Source of the DNA: Flavobacteria bacterium BAL38 | Lineage (GTDB): Bacteria > Bacteroidota > Bacteroidia > Flavobacteriales > Flavobacteriaceae | DNA: 64,000 nt | Assembly: GCA_000169355.1 (NCBI GenBank) | Contig: AAXX01000001.1 | Coordinates: forward strand, 1,054,001 to 1,118,000 | Direction: 5' to 3' | In this document: positions 41,187 to 49,749 of the stretch, in pieces | Position numbering within the stretch: position 1 is the first letter of the stretch | How the letters are laid out: every line of letters starts with the position of its first letter | Translations under genes and position numbers: made by a program | Notes under the pieces: generated by a model | The model's database searches: none | Told to the model about the DNA's origin: nothing | The model's input: the letters and a program-made list of their open reading frames with translations, nothing else

Positions 41187-41687
41187 TTATTTTTTATAAA
41201 GTGGAACAGCCGAACAAGCTTCTCCAAACATAACGCTTTTAGCAACTTTCATTAGTTTTTGAATAGCCAAAGTATACACCTGATTGGGAACTGATTTTTT
41301 AGAACACCCTTTTAAAATAACAGGTTTTTGAAAATAATCTGTATAATCGAGTTTGTTTAAAATATCTTGATACCACTCAACAACAGCCAATTCTTTAGTC
41401 CCATGAATAACTTTTAAAGCATAGGGGGCTAAATTCACAGCAACTAAAGCAAAAGTCCAAGCAGGTAAAATAGCATCTGTTGAACAATAGATAGCCACAT
41501 ATTTATCTTGAAAAGATGAGAAATCGGTACTTTTTAATTGAGATCTAAAATCAGATTCTTTCAAGATAAAACCTTCAATTAACCATTGTGAAATATCTAA
41601 ATGTTCTACATGAGAATCTGGATAGTAATCTTCTAAATCGAAAACCATCAAAGAACTTTGCGCTACTTTATTTACTATTTCGTCCAT
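41187..41687 (-). CDS. DUF2480 family protein
   Basis: This 166-residue cytoplasmic protein matches DUF2480: VFDLEDYYPDSHVEHLDISQWLIEGFILKE, YVAIYCSTDAILPAWTFALVAVNLAPYA and VILKGCSKKSVPNQVYTLAIQKLMKVAKSVMFGEACS. It has conserved-looking cysteines in YCST, KGCSK and EACS. The family is found in Bacteroidota and often follows SUF genes, as here, so a link to iron-sulfur metabolism is a reasonable inference. It is separated from sufT by a palindromic repeat. Confidence 0.85.
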   Translation of the reverse strand: MDEIVNKVAQSSLMVFDLEDYYPDSHVEHLDISQWLIEGFILKESDFRSQLKSTDFSSFQDKYVAIYCSTDAILPAWTFALVAVNLAPYALKVIHGTKELAVVEWYQDILNKLDYTDYFQKPVILKGCSKKSVPNQVYTLAIQKLMKVAKSVMFGEACSAVPLYKK

Positions 41688-41691
41688 ATTT

Positions 41692-41751
41692 AGTCACAGT
41701 TTTCAGTCGCAGTTTTCAGATGTAAGTATAAAAACACTGCTAACTGTGACT
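41692..41751. repeat. CAGTCNCAG-family intergenic hairpin, copy 3
   Basis: AGTCACAGTT (41692-41701) pairs perfectly with AACTGTGACT (41742-41751). The left arm is a 13-nt word in tandem: AGTCACAGTTTTC then AGTCGCAGTTTTC (41692-41717). It lies between sufT and the DUF2480 gene. Confidence 0.85.
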
Positions 41752-41767
41752 GCGACTGCTTACTATT

Positions 41768-42091
41768 TTAAAGCATTCCTAATTCTAATTTTGCTTCTTC
41801 GCTCATTAAATCTTTGCTCCAAGGCGGATCAAAAGTTATTTCTACTTCGCATGACTTTACAGTGTCGATAGATTTTACTTTTTCTTCTACTTCCATTGGC
41901 AATGTTTCAGCAACAGGACAATTTGGAGAGGTTAATGTCATTAAGATTTTTACATCGTTATCTTCATTAATCATAACATCGTAAATTAATCCTAATTCGT
42001 AAATATCTACCGGTATTTCAGGATCGTAAATTCCTTTTAAAACCTTAACTACGTCTTCGCCTAAGTTGATTGTGTCGTTAAATTCTTCCAT
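41768..42091 (-). CDS. sufT: SufT-like DUF59 iron-sulfur assembly protein
   Basis: This 107-residue protein is a DUF59/MIP18-type domain: VVKVLKGIYDPEIPVDIYELGLIYDV, MTLTSPNCPVAETLPMEVEEKV with the conserved cysteine, and VEITFDPPWSKDLMSEEAKLELG. SufT helps mature certain iron-sulfur proteins. It lies in the SUF operon between sufE and DUF2480, with repeats on both sides. Confidence 0.92.
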   Translation of the reverse strand: MEEFNDTINLGEDVVKVLKGIYDPEIPVDIYELGLIYDVMINEDNDVKILMTLTSPNCPVAETLPMEVEEKVKSIDTVKSCEVEITFDPPWSKDLMSEEAKLELGML

Positions 42092-42098
42092 TTTATTA

Positions 42099-42161
42099 AG
42101 TTTTCAGTCTCAGTTTTCAGTCTCAGAGCATATAGAAAACTGCAAACTGAGACTGAAAACT
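42099..42161. repeat. CAGTCNCAG-family intergenic hairpin, copy 4
   Basis: AGTTTTCAGTCTCAGTTT (42099-42116) and AAACTGAGACTGAAAACT (42144-42161) are perfect complements over 18 nt. The left side is a perfect 13-nt tandem (AGTTTTCAGTCTC at 42099-42111 and 42112-42124). It lies between sufE and sufT. Confidence 0.9.
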
Positions 42162-42168
42162 AAACTAG

Positions 42169-42588
42169 TTATTGTTTTGCTTGAAATGCCAAAGCATACA
42201 TTTTTATTTGTTTTATCATCGAAACTAAACCGTTTGCACGCGTTGGAGATAAATGTTCCTTTAATCCTATTTCATCGATAAAATCAGTATTGGCATCCAA
42301 AATATCCTTTGGAGATTGATTAGAAAAAGAACGAATTAAAATTGCGATAATTCCTTTTGTTAAAATGGCATCACTATCGGCTGTAAAAACAATATTGCCT
42401 TTTTGTTCTTCTCCATGAACCCAAACTTTTGATTGACACCCTTTTATAATATTCTCATCAACTTTGTATTGTTCGTCAATTAAGGGAAGTGTTTTTCCTA
42501 ATTCGATGATGTATTCGTAACGTTGCATCCAATCGTCAAACATGGAAAATTCATCAACAATCTCGTTTTGAATGTCTTTAATTGTCAT
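42169..42588 (-). CDS. sufE: Cysteine desulfuration protein SufE
   Basis: SufE accepts sulfur from SufS and passes it to the SufBCD scaffold. The 139-residue protein has the active-site cysteine in DENIIKGCQSKVWVHGE (near residue 50) and the fold-typical GIIAILIRSFSNQSPKDI and LSPTRANGLVSMIKQIK. It sits downstream of a META-domain lipoprotein gene (6 nt gap) and upstream of sufT. Confidence 0.95.
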   Translation of the reverse strand: MTIKDIQNEIVDEFSMFDDWMQRYEYIIELGKTLPLIDEQYKVDENIIKGCQSKVWVHGEEQKGNIVFTADSDAILTKGIIAILIRSFSNQSPKDILDANTDFIDEIGLKEHLSPTRANGLVSMIKQIKMYALAFQAKQ

Positions 42589-42594
42589 TTAAAA

Positions 42595-43344
42595 TTATTT
42601 TTTTGTTGCTTTTAAAAGTAATTTACCTTCGTTATCATATAATAAAATGGTTTTATTTTCCATTTTAAAAACAGTTACATTTTTAGCTATGTTAAACCAC
42701 AGAGTTTCGTTTTCCATTGCATTATCACAGTATTTTCTGGTAGCCATAAAAGGAGAAAGAGAAATAACTTCTTCTTCTAATTTGTAAGTTCCAGAGTACA
42801 TATTACAACCCATAAAACCAGAAACGCTTTCAGCATCAAAACTTATAAAATATTCTTTATTACTTACATCCTTTGATAATAATGTTTCAACAGAGTAGCT
42901 TCCAATAATAGGACTTTTTATAGTAGAATCGTCTACTAATTTATTAATAAAATCGACTAATTCCTTAATTTTTACAGGCGGAATGGTATGATCAAATCCT
43001 TTAGTAGTATATGTTTTATCTTTATTTAAAATTGTCAAGTTTGCATGCGCTTTCCCATCATAAGCTCGTTCCATAGTTGGACCTTCTAATTCGTTAAAAG
43101 TAGTTAGATCAATCTTGCTATATAAATTTGCAATTTCTTTCCATTGCTCATCCGTTAAATTTAGTAAAACAGACTGAGAATCTCTTGTATCTATAACCGT
43201 AAAAACGTTTTTTTCTATTTGAATGGTTCTATGAAAACCTCTACTATTTGCTCCATAGATAATTTTAACACTAGATAAATCTTGTTCTTGTGAGCACCCT
43301 TTAGATAAAAAAAACACTAAAAAAATAGAGAATAATGATTTCAT
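42595..43344 (-). CDS. META-domain lipoprotein inside the SUF operon
   Basis: This 249-residue protein has a lipoprotein signal (FLVFFLSKGCSQEQD). The first half includes beta-rich LSSVKIIYGANSRGFHRTIQIEKNVF; the second is a META/HslJ-like domain (IGSYSVETLLSKDVSNKEYFISFDAESVSGFMGCNMYSGTYKL, YCDNAMENETLWFNIAKNVTVF). META domains occur in heat-inducible HslJ and in secreted lipoproteins of unclear function. It lies 12 nt after sufS and 6 nt before sufE, which is an unusual location for an envelope protein. Confidence 0.78.
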   Translation of the reverse strand: MKSLFSIFLVFFLSKGCSQEQDLSSVKIIYGANSRGFHRTIQIEKNVFTVIDTRDSQSVLLNLTDEQWKEIANLYSKIDLTTFNELEGPTMERAYDGKAHANLTILNKDKTYTTKGFDHTIPPVKIKELVDFINKLVDDSTIKSPIIGSYSVETLLSKDVSNKEYFISFDAESVSGFMGCNMYSGTYKLEEEVISLSPFMATRKYCDNAMENETLWFNIAKNVTVFKMENKTILLYDNEGKLLLKATKK

Positions 43345-43356
43345 AATTTTAATTTT

Positions 43357-44571
43357 TTAAGACAACATCATTTGTGCTTTTTTAACCGCTTCTACAAAGA
43401 TATCTATTTCTTCTTTAGTATTATAAAAAGCAAAACTTGCTCTTATTGTTCCTGGAATATTGAAATAATTCATAATAGGTTGTGCGCAATGATGACCGGT
43501 TCTAACCGCTATTCCTAACTTATCTATAATTGTGCCAATGTCATACGGATGAATGCCATCAATGTTAAACGAAATCACTGAAGTCTTGTTTTCACTAGTC
43601 CCAAAGATTTTCAAACCTTCGATTTCTTGCAATCTTTTAGTTCCGTAATCTACTAATTCTTGTTCGTATGCTGCAATGTTGTCAAAACCAACAGCATTCA
43701 TGTAATCAATGGCAGTTCCTAAAACTATTCCGCCTTCGATGTTTGGAGTTCCTGCTTCAAATTTATGTGGTAAATCGGCGTACGTAGTTTTTTCGAACGT
43801 TACTTCGGCAATCATTTCGCCTCCGCCTTGATAAGGTGGCAATTTTCGTAACCATTCTTCTTTTCCGTATAAAATGCCAACGCCAGTTGGACCGCATACT
43901 TTATGTCCCGAAAACACGTAAAAATCGCAATCCAAAGCTTGCACATCTGGACGTAAATGCGGTGTTGCTTGTGCACCGTCGATTAAAACGGCTGCTCCTA
44001 CTCCATGTGCTTTTTTGATGATGTATTCAATTGGGTTAACCGTTCCTAATGCATTTGAAATATGATTCACCGTTACGATTTTCGTTTTTCCTGAAAGTAA
44101 TTTGTCGAATTCTGAAATAATCAATTCTCCTTTTTCATTCATTGGAATAACCACCAACTTCGCTCCTGTTTTTTCACATAAAAATTGCCAAGGCACAATA
44201 TTGCTATGGTGTTCCAAGGCAGAAACCATGACCTCATCGCCTGCTTTTAGCAAACTTGCAAAACCATTCGCTACCAAGTTAATTCCGAAAGTCGTTCCTG
44301 AAGTAAAAATGATTTCGTGATTATGTTTCGCGTTTAAGTGATTTTGAATCGTATTTCGAGACACTTCATAAGCATCTGTAGCCAATTGACTCAACGTATG
44401 TACACCACGATGAATATTTGCATTGATTTCGCTGTAATATTTCGAAATAGCATCAATAACCACTTGTGGCTTTTGCGAAGTAGCTCCATTATCAAAATAC
44501 ACCAAGGGTTTGCCATTTACTTTTTGCGATAAAATGGGGAAATCAGCTCTTATTTTTTGAACATCAAACAT
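43357..44571 (-). CDS. sufS: Cysteine desulfurase SufS
   Basis: SufS takes sulfur from cysteine, leaving alanine, and feeds SufE. The 404-residue protein has the class V aminotransferase fold with the PLP lysine in FSGHKVCGPTGVGILYGK, and the catalytic cysteine in AVRTGHHCAQPIM. The N-terminal VYFDNGATSQKPQVVIDAI and middle ALEHHSNIVPWQ stretches are typical of SufS. A small hairpin sits between it and sufD. Confidence 0.96.
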   Translation of the reverse strand: MFDVQKIRADFPILSQKVNGKPLVYFDNGATSQKPQVVIDAISKYYSEINANIHRGVHTLSQLATDAYEVSRNTIQNHLNAKHNHEIIFTSGTTFGINLVANGFASLLKAGDEVMVSALEHHSNIVPWQFLCEKTGAKLVVIPMNEKGELIISEFDKLLSGKTKIVTVNHISNALGTVNPIEYIIKKAHGVGAAVLIDGAQATPHLRPDVQALDCDFYVFSGHKVCGPTGVGILYGKEEWLRKLPPYQGGGEMIAEVTFEKTTYADLPHKFEAGTPNIEGGIVLGTAIDYMNAVGFDNIAAYEQELVDYGTKRLQEIEGLKIFGTSENKTSVISFNIDGIHPYDIGTIIDKLGIAVRTGHHCAQPIMNYFNIPGTIRASFAFYNTKEEIDIFVEAVKKAQMMLS

Positions 44572-44597
44572 ATTACTGTATTTTATATTATAGAATA

Positions 44598-44617
44598 AAA
44601 CCGCAATTAAGCGGTTT
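44598..44617 (-). terminator. Hairpin between sufD and sufS
   Basis: AAACCGC (44598-44604) pairs with GCGGTTT (44611-44617) around AATTAA. On the minus strand it is followed by TATTCTA rather than a strong T-run, so it is a weak or partial terminator or attenuator within the operon. Confidence 0.5.
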
Positions 44618-44622
44618 AAAAT

Positions 44623-45939
44623 TTACAAATCAAATCCCATATTTACACCTAATTTGTTTGCAATAAGTCTGGCAATTTTTGCTTTTAATTCAGGTATTTT
44701 AATGCTATTTGTTACTTCGCTTGTAAAAGCGTACATCAACAAAGCTTTTGCTTCTTTTTTTGGAATTCCACGTTGTTGCATGTAGAACATTGCACTTTCG
44801 TCTAATTGTCCAATCGTACAACCGTGCGAACATTTTACATCATCGGCAAAAATTTCCAATTGTGGTTTTGCGTTGATAGTAGCTTTATCGCCAATTAAAA
44901 TGTTATTATTTTGTTGAAAAGCATCGGTTTTTTGTGCTTCTTTTTCTACGAAGATTTTTCCGTTAAAAACTCCAGTTGAACTATCGTTTAAAATGGTTTT
45001 ATAATTTTGGTGACTTTCGCAATTTGGTGTTGCATGTTGCACTAAAGTATAATGATCTACGTGTTGTTTATCGCCAATTATGGTAATGCCTTTTAAAGTT
45101 GAATCGATTCTTTCGCCTTGGTGATAGAAATTCAAATTGTTTCTTGTGATGTTTCCGCCAAACGAAAACGTATGCACCGAAACTCTACTTTCTTGCTTTT
45201 GAGCAATATAAGTGTTGTCTACAAGATTTGCTGTTTGCACATCGTTTTGTACTTTATAATAATCTACAATGGCACGTTTTTGAGCATAAACTTCTGTAAC
45301 CGAATTCGTTAAAACCGGATTAGAATTTAAACTCTGATGACGTTCTACAATTTGAACGTGAGCATTTTCACCTACAATAATTAAATTACGAGGTTGTGTC
45401 ATTAAAGCCGCTTCATTACCAGTAGAGAAATAAATGATCTCAATAGGTTTTTCAACAACTTTGCTTTTTGGTATATTTACATAAGCACCTTCTAATGAAA
45501 AAGCAGTGTTTAAAGACGTTAAACTGTCTTCTTTATTTGCAATTTGATTAAAATAAGTGTCAATAATCATTTTGTATTTAGGTTTTGTTAATGCCGAAGA
45601 CATCAAACAAACATCTAAACCATCATGTGTAGTTGACGATAAAAAGGAGCTGAAAATACCATCAATAAAAACTACTTTGTAAGTATCAACTTCGTGTAAA
45701 AAAAACTTTTTTACATCTTTAAATTCGATTGTATTTTCTTTCTTTGGGAAAACCGAAAAATCGTTCTTTAAAATTGAGTTTAAAGAAGTGTATTTCCAAG
45801 CTTCCTCTTTTTTAGTAGGAAAACCTTTGTTTTCAAAGTTTTTTATAGCGTTGCTTCTAAGCTCGTGAAGTTCAGAGTTTGTATCAATCTTTTCTTCAAA
45901 AGCCATGAAAGAAGCTAACATTTTTTCTTTTAATTCCAT
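44623..45939 (-). CDS. sufD: Fe-S cluster assembly protein SufD
   Basis: SufD pairs with SufB to form the scaffold that SufC drives. The 438-residue protein has the SufBD domain: KKEEAWKYTSLNSILKND near the start, IVDYYKVQNDVQTANLVDNTYI, TLVQHATPNCESHQNYKTILND, and the C-terminal motif VKCSHGCTIGQLDESAMFYMQQRGIPKKEAKALLMYAF, which carries the conserved Cys-Ser-His. It follows sufC across a repeat-bearing gap. Confidence 0.96.
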   Translation of the reverse strand: MELKEKMLASFMAFEEKIDTNSELHELRSNAIKNFENKGFPTKKEEAWKYTSLNSILKNDFSVFPKKENTIEFKDVKKFFLHEVDTYKVVFIDGIFSSFLSSTTHDGLDVCLMSSALTKPKYKMIIDTYFNQIANKEDSLTSLNTAFSLEGAYVNIPKSKVVEKPIEIIYFSTGNEAALMTQPRNLIIVGENAHVQIVERHQSLNSNPVLTNSVTEVYAQKRAIVDYYKVQNDVQTANLVDNTYIAQKQESRVSVHTFSFGGNITRNNLNFYHQGERIDSTLKGITIIGDKQHVDHYTLVQHATPNCESHQNYKTILNDSSTGVFNGKIFVEKEAQKTDAFQQNNNILIGDKATINAKPQLEIFADDVKCSHGCTIGQLDESAMFYMQQRGIPKKEAKALLMYAFTSEVTNSIKIPELKAKIARLIANKLGVNMGFDL

Positions 45940-45947
45940 TGTATTTA

Positions 45948-46000
45948 GTGTTCAGTCGCAGTGTTCAGTCGCAGTCATCTGATAACTGTGACTGAGACTG
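45948..46000. repeat. CAGTCNCAG-family intergenic hairpin, copy 5
   Basis: GTGTTCAGTCGCA is repeated exactly at 45948-45960 and 45961-45973. The right arm, ACTGTGACTGAGACTG (45985-46000), is complementary with a wobble at the middle position. It lies in the 65-nt gap between sufC and sufD. Confidence 0.85.
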
Positions 46001-46004
46001 TAAA

Positions 46005-46754
46005 CTAATTTAATTCGTTTTTAATCCAATCGTAACCTTTTTCTTCTAATTCTAATGCTAAAGCAGCTGTTCCTGATTTAACAATTTTTCCGTCCATTAA
46101 TACGTGAACGAAATCTGGAACGATATAATCTAATAAACGTTGGTAATGCGTAATTACTAAAACAGCATTATTCTCGTTTTTTAATTTGTTAACTCCGTTT
46201 GCCACAATACGTAAAGCATCGATATCCAAACCTGAATCAGTTTCGTCCAAAATTGCGATTTTAGGCTCTAACATTGCCATTTGGAAAATTTCATTACGTT
46301 TCTTTTCACCTCCCGAAAAACCTTCGTTTAAAGAACGCGATAAGAATTTTCTATCCATTTCTAATAATTCTGCTTTTTCACGAATTAATTTCAACATTTC
46401 GTTTGCAGGCATTTCTTCTTTACCGTTAGCTTTTCTACTTTCGTTGATTGCTGTTTTAATAAAATTCGTAACCGAAACTCCTGGAATTTCAACTGGATAC
46501 TGGAATGATAAGAATACACCTTTGTGCGCTCTTTCTTCTGGTGCAAATTCTGAAATTTCTTCTCCGTCTAAAAAGATTTCTCCTTGAGAAACTTCGTAAT
46601 TTTCGTTTCCAGCAATGATAGAAGATAAGGTTGATTTTCCGGCACCATTTGGTCCCATTATCGCATGTACTTCTCCTGCTTTAATTTCAAGGTTAATTCC
46701 TTTTAATATTTCTTTGTCTTCAACAGACGCGTGTAAGTTTTTTATCTGTAACAT
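46005..46754 (-). CDS. sufC: Fe-S cluster assembly ATPase SufC
   Basis: SufC is an ABC-type ATPase that drives SufBD conformational change. The 249-residue protein has Walker [12 protein letters not shown] (residues 34-44), the signature [13 protein letters not shown], Walker [17 protein letters not shown] and the switch His in [12 protein letters not shown]. It starts 36 nt after sufB. Confidence 0.97.
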   Translation of the reverse strand: MLQIKNLHASVEDKEILKGINLEIKAGEVHAIMGPNGAGKSTLSSIIAGNENYEVSQGEIFLDGEEISEFAPEERAHKGVFLSFQYPVEIPGVSVTNFIKTAINESRKANGKEEMPANEMLKLIREKAELLEMDRKFLSRSLNEGFSGGEKKRNEIFQMAMLEPKIAILDETDSGLDIDALRIVANGVNKLKNENNAVLVITHYQRLLDYIVPDFVHVLMDGKIVKSGTAALALELEEKGYDWIKNELN

Positions 46755-46790
46755 TTTGTAAATGTGTTATTTATTCGAATTTATGATTGA

Positions 46791-48239
46791 TTATCCAACA
46801 GAACCCTCTAAACTAATTTCCAACAACTTCTGCGCTTCTACCGCAAATTCCATTGGTAATTTATTCAAAACTTCTTTACTGAATCCGTTTACGATAAGCG
46901 CAATAGCTTTTTCTGTTGGGATTCCACGTTGGTTGCAATAGAATACTTGGTCTTCTCCAATTTTTGAAGTCGTTGCTTCGTGTTCAATTTTTGCCGATGC
47001 ATTTTTACTTTCGATATACGGAAAAGTATGTGCTCCACAATCGTTGCCCATTAATAAAGAATCACATTGAGAGAAGTTACGAGCATTTTCTGCCCTTGCT
47101 CCTATTTGCACTAATCCTCTATAGCTATTTTGTGATTTACCAGCTGAAATTCCTTTAGAAATAATAGTTGATTTGGTGTTTTTTCCCAAATGAATCATCT
47201 TAGTTCCGGTATCGGCTTGCTGAAAATTATTAGTTACTGCAATTGAATAAAATTCGCCAATTGAATTATCTCCTTTTAAAACAACCGAAGGATATTTCCA
47301 TGTTACTGCCGAACCTGTTTCTACTTGTGTCCAAGAAATTTTTGCGTTTTTCTCACACAAGCCTCTTTTGGTTACAAAATTATAAACGCCACCTTTTCCT
47401 TCTTTGTTTCCTGGATACCAGTTTTGAACCGTTGAATATTTGATTTCGGCGTCTTCCATTGCAATTAATTCTACAACAGCTGCGTGCAATTGGTTTTCAT
47501 CACGACTTGGAGCGGTACAACCTTCCAAATACGAAACGTAACTTCCTTCATCAGCCACCAACAACGTTCTTTCAAATTGCCCAGTTCCTCCTTGATTGAT
47601 TCGGAAATACGTTGATAATTCCATTGGACAACGAACGCCTTTTGGAATGTAACAGAAACTTCCGTCAGAAAAAACAGCAGAATTTAAAGCAGCATAGAAA
47701 TTATCTTTCTGCGGAACAATGGTTCCTAAATATTTACGAACTAATTCTGGATGCTCTTTAATGGCTTCTGAAATGGAACAAAAAATAATTCCTTTTTCGT
47801 TTAATGTTTTCTTGAAAGTCGTTGCTACAGAAACCGAATCAACCACGATATCAATCGCCACATTGTTCATTTTCTTTTGTTCGTCAACCGAAATTCCTAA
47901 TTTTTTGTACATCGCCAAAAGTTCAGGGTCAACGTCTTCTAATTTTTTGTTAGGATCGGCTTTTTTAGGTGCAGAATAATACGAAATCGCTTGAAAATCT
48001 GGTTTTTCATAATGTATATTAGCCCATTCTGGTTCAATCATTTCTTGCCAAGCCTTAAAAGCTTCCAAACGCCATTCGGTCATCCATTCTGGCTCTTCTT
48101 TTTTCTTTGAAATGGCACGAACGATATCTTCATTTAAACCAATAGGAAACGTTTCCGAGTCCAATTCGGTGTAAAATCCGTATTCGTATTCTTTATTTTC
48201 TAATTCGACTTTTAAGTCGTCTTCAGTATATTTACTCAT
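46791..48239 (-). CDS. sufB: Fe-S cluster assembly protein SufB
   Basis: SufB is the main scaffold of the SufBCD complex. The gene encodes 482 residues from the ATG at 48239 ([24 protein letters not shown]); an in-frame ATG at 48281 would add 14 residues overlapping the sufA end, which I reject. Motifs include [45 protein letters not shown]-equivalent [25 protein letters not shown] and the C-terminal [21 protein letters not shown]. Confidence 0.96.
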   Translation of the reverse strand: MSKYTEDDLKVELENKEYEYGFYTELDSETFPIGLNEDIVRAISKKKEEPEWMTEWRLEAFKAWQEMIEPEWANIHYEKPDFQAISYYSAPKKADPNKKLEDVDPELLAMYKKLGISVDEQKKMNNVAIDIVVDSVSVATTFKKTLNEKGIIFCSISEAIKEHPELVRKYLGTIVPQKDNFYAALNSAVFSDGSFCYIPKGVRCPMELSTYFRINQGGTGQFERTLLVADEGSYVSYLEGCTAPSRDENQLHAAVVELIAMEDAEIKYSTVQNWYPGNKEGKGGVYNFVTKRGLCEKNAKISWTQVETGSAVTWKYPSVVLKGDNSIGEFYSIAVTNNFQQADTGTKMIHLGKNTKSTIISKGISAGKSQNSYRGLVQIGARAENARNFSQCDSLLMGNDCGAHTFPYIESKNASAKIEHEATTSKIGEDQVFYCNQRGIPTEKAIALIVNGFSKEVLNKLPMEFAVEAQKLLEISLEGSVG

Positions 48240-48250
48240 ATTTTTTTGAT

Positions 48251-48580
48251 TTATAAAGAAAAGCTTTCTCCACAACCGCACGTTCTTTGTGCATTTGGGT
48301 TGTTAAAAACAAATCCCTTTCCGTTTAAACCGCCCGAAAATTCTAAAATTGTACCGGCTAAGTATAAAAAGGATTTTTTTTCAACAGCAATTTTTATATT
48401 ATTATCTTCAAAAACCTTGTCGTTTTCTCCTATTTCTTTGTCAAACTTTAATTCGTAAGACAAACCCGAGCAACCGCCACTCTTTACGCCAACTCTAACG
48501 TAATCAATTGCTGCATCAAAACCGTCTTCTTGCATCATTGCAACGATTTTTTTACTTGCTGTGTCTGAAACTTTGATCAT
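48251..48580 (-). CDS. sufA: Iron-sulfur carrier protein, SufA/IscA type
   Basis: This 109-residue A-type carrier has the three conserved cysteines: one in [13 protein letters not shown] and two in the C-terminal [11 protein letters not shown]. It begins [17 protein letters not shown]. It is the first gene of the SUF operon, 11 nt before the sufB start, with a -7 box upstream. SufA and IscA cannot be separated by sequence here, but the operon context favours SufA. Confidence 0.92.
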   Translation of the reverse strand: MIKVSDTASKKIVAMMQEDGFDAAIDYVRVGVKSGGCSGLSYELKFDKEIGENDKVFEDNNIKIAVEKKSFLYLAGTILEFSGGLNGKGFVFNNPNAQRTCGCGESFSL

Positions 48581-48815
48581 AGCTTATTTTGATTTTGTCT
48601 AAATTAACGGCAAATATAAGGCATAATTTACTTTTAACAAGAGTTGCTAACATTTTTATAACTTATGGATTAATAGTTTCTGTTTATAGTATTTTTTGTA
48701 ATTTGGCTGAAAAATGTTTGATATACGAAATCGCAAGTAAAATAGTTAGTAAAATCAAACCTCAAAAAACAAAAGGCGATAACACAATAAACTCATTAAT
48801 AATATTTCACGAAGT
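48581..48815. other. Divergent gap between SUF operon and MBL gene
   Basis: This 235-nt gap carries the SUF promoter near its left end. A 76-codon open stretch on the plus strand has no recognisable features, and I do not call it. No operator could be identified; a regulator site for iron or oxidative stress might be expected but is not apparent. Confidence 0.5.
48611..48618 (-). promoter_or_regulatory. Bacteroidota -7 promoter box of the SUF operon
   Basis: The minus strand reads TATATTTG, 31 nt upstream of sufA. About 19 nt further upstream is CTTGTT, a partial -33 match. Confidence 0.65.
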
Positions 48816-49676
48816 ATGAAATTACATCCAATAGAAGCAGGAAATTTTAAATTAGATGGTGGTGCTATGTTTGGCGTTGTGCCAAAAACCATTTGGAATA
48901 AAACTAATCCGGCTGACGAAAATAACTTAATTGACATTGCTGCAAGATGTCTTTTAATTGAAGACGGAAACCAATTAACGCTTATTGATACCGGAATGGG
49001 TAACAAACAATCAGATAAATTTTTTGGATATTACTCTCTTTGGGGTGATCATTCTTTAGATAAGTCGCTAAAAAATGCAGGTTTTCATCGTGATGATATT
49101 ACAGATGTTTTTATGACCCATTTGCATTTTGACCATTGTGGTGGAAGTGTCAACTGGAATAAAGATAAAACAGGTTACGAAGTAGCTTTTAAAAATGCTA
49201 AATTCTGGACAAACGAAAACCATTGGGAATGGGCAACAAAACCCAATTCAAGAGAAAAAGCATCTTTTTTACATGAAAACATTATTCCAATGCAAGAAAG
49301 CGGACAATTAAATTTCATTAAAAGAGCTGAAGGCGATTTTTTAGCTACTTCAGAATTAGGTTTTGGAATTTTCTTTGCTGACGGACATACCGAAAAACAA
49401 ATGTTGCCTCACATCAATTACAACGGAAAAACAATAGTTTTTTGTGCCGATTTATTAGCAACTGCTGGTCATATTCCTATTCCATATGTTATGGGTTACG
49501 ACACAAGACCTTTATTAACATTAGACGAAAAAGCAAAATTCATGAATGCTTCTGCAGAAAATAATTATTATTTGTTTTTAGAGCACGATGCACACAATGA
49601 AATTATTACGGTAGAAAAAACAGAAAAAGGAGTTCGTTTAAAAGAAGTTTTTACCTGTAACGATATTTTAAAATAA
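48816..49676 (+). CDS. Metallo-beta-lactamase-fold hydrolase
   Basis: This 286-residue protein has the MBL motif THLHFDHCGG (near residue 107), the second histidine in the FFADGHTEKQM region, and the late FLEHDAHNEI with His. These residues bind two metals. The pattern FKLDGGAMFGVVPKTIWN at the N-terminus resembles quorum-quenching or general MBL-fold hydrolases; the substrate is unknown. No signal peptide is visible, so it is cytoplasmic. Confidence 0.9.
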   Translation: MKLHPIEAGNFKLDGGAMFGVVPKTIWNKTNPADENNLIDIAARCLLIEDGNQLTLIDTGMGNKQSDKFFGYYSLWGDHSLDKSLKNAGFHRDDITDVFMTHLHFDHCGGSVNWNKDKTGYEVAFKNAKFWTNENHWEWATKPNSREKASFLHENIIPMQESGQLNFIKRAEGDFLATSELGFGIFFADGHTEKQMLPHINYNGKTIVFCADLLATAGHIPIPYVMGYDTRPLLTLDEKAKFMNASAENNYYLFLEHDAHNEIITVEKTEKGVRLKEVFTCNDILK

Positions 49677-49749
49677 AATTAAAAAAAACACTAACTGTAA
49701 CAATCACAAAAGATTTCAGTCCAATAACCGAAATATAATTATTGAAAAA

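Noticed and set aside
48589..48819. 76-codon plus-strand open frame in the SUF upstream gap
   Set aside because: It has no recognisable domain, covers the SUF promoter box on the opposite strand and overlaps the start of the metallo-hydrolase gene; I judge it a chance open frame.
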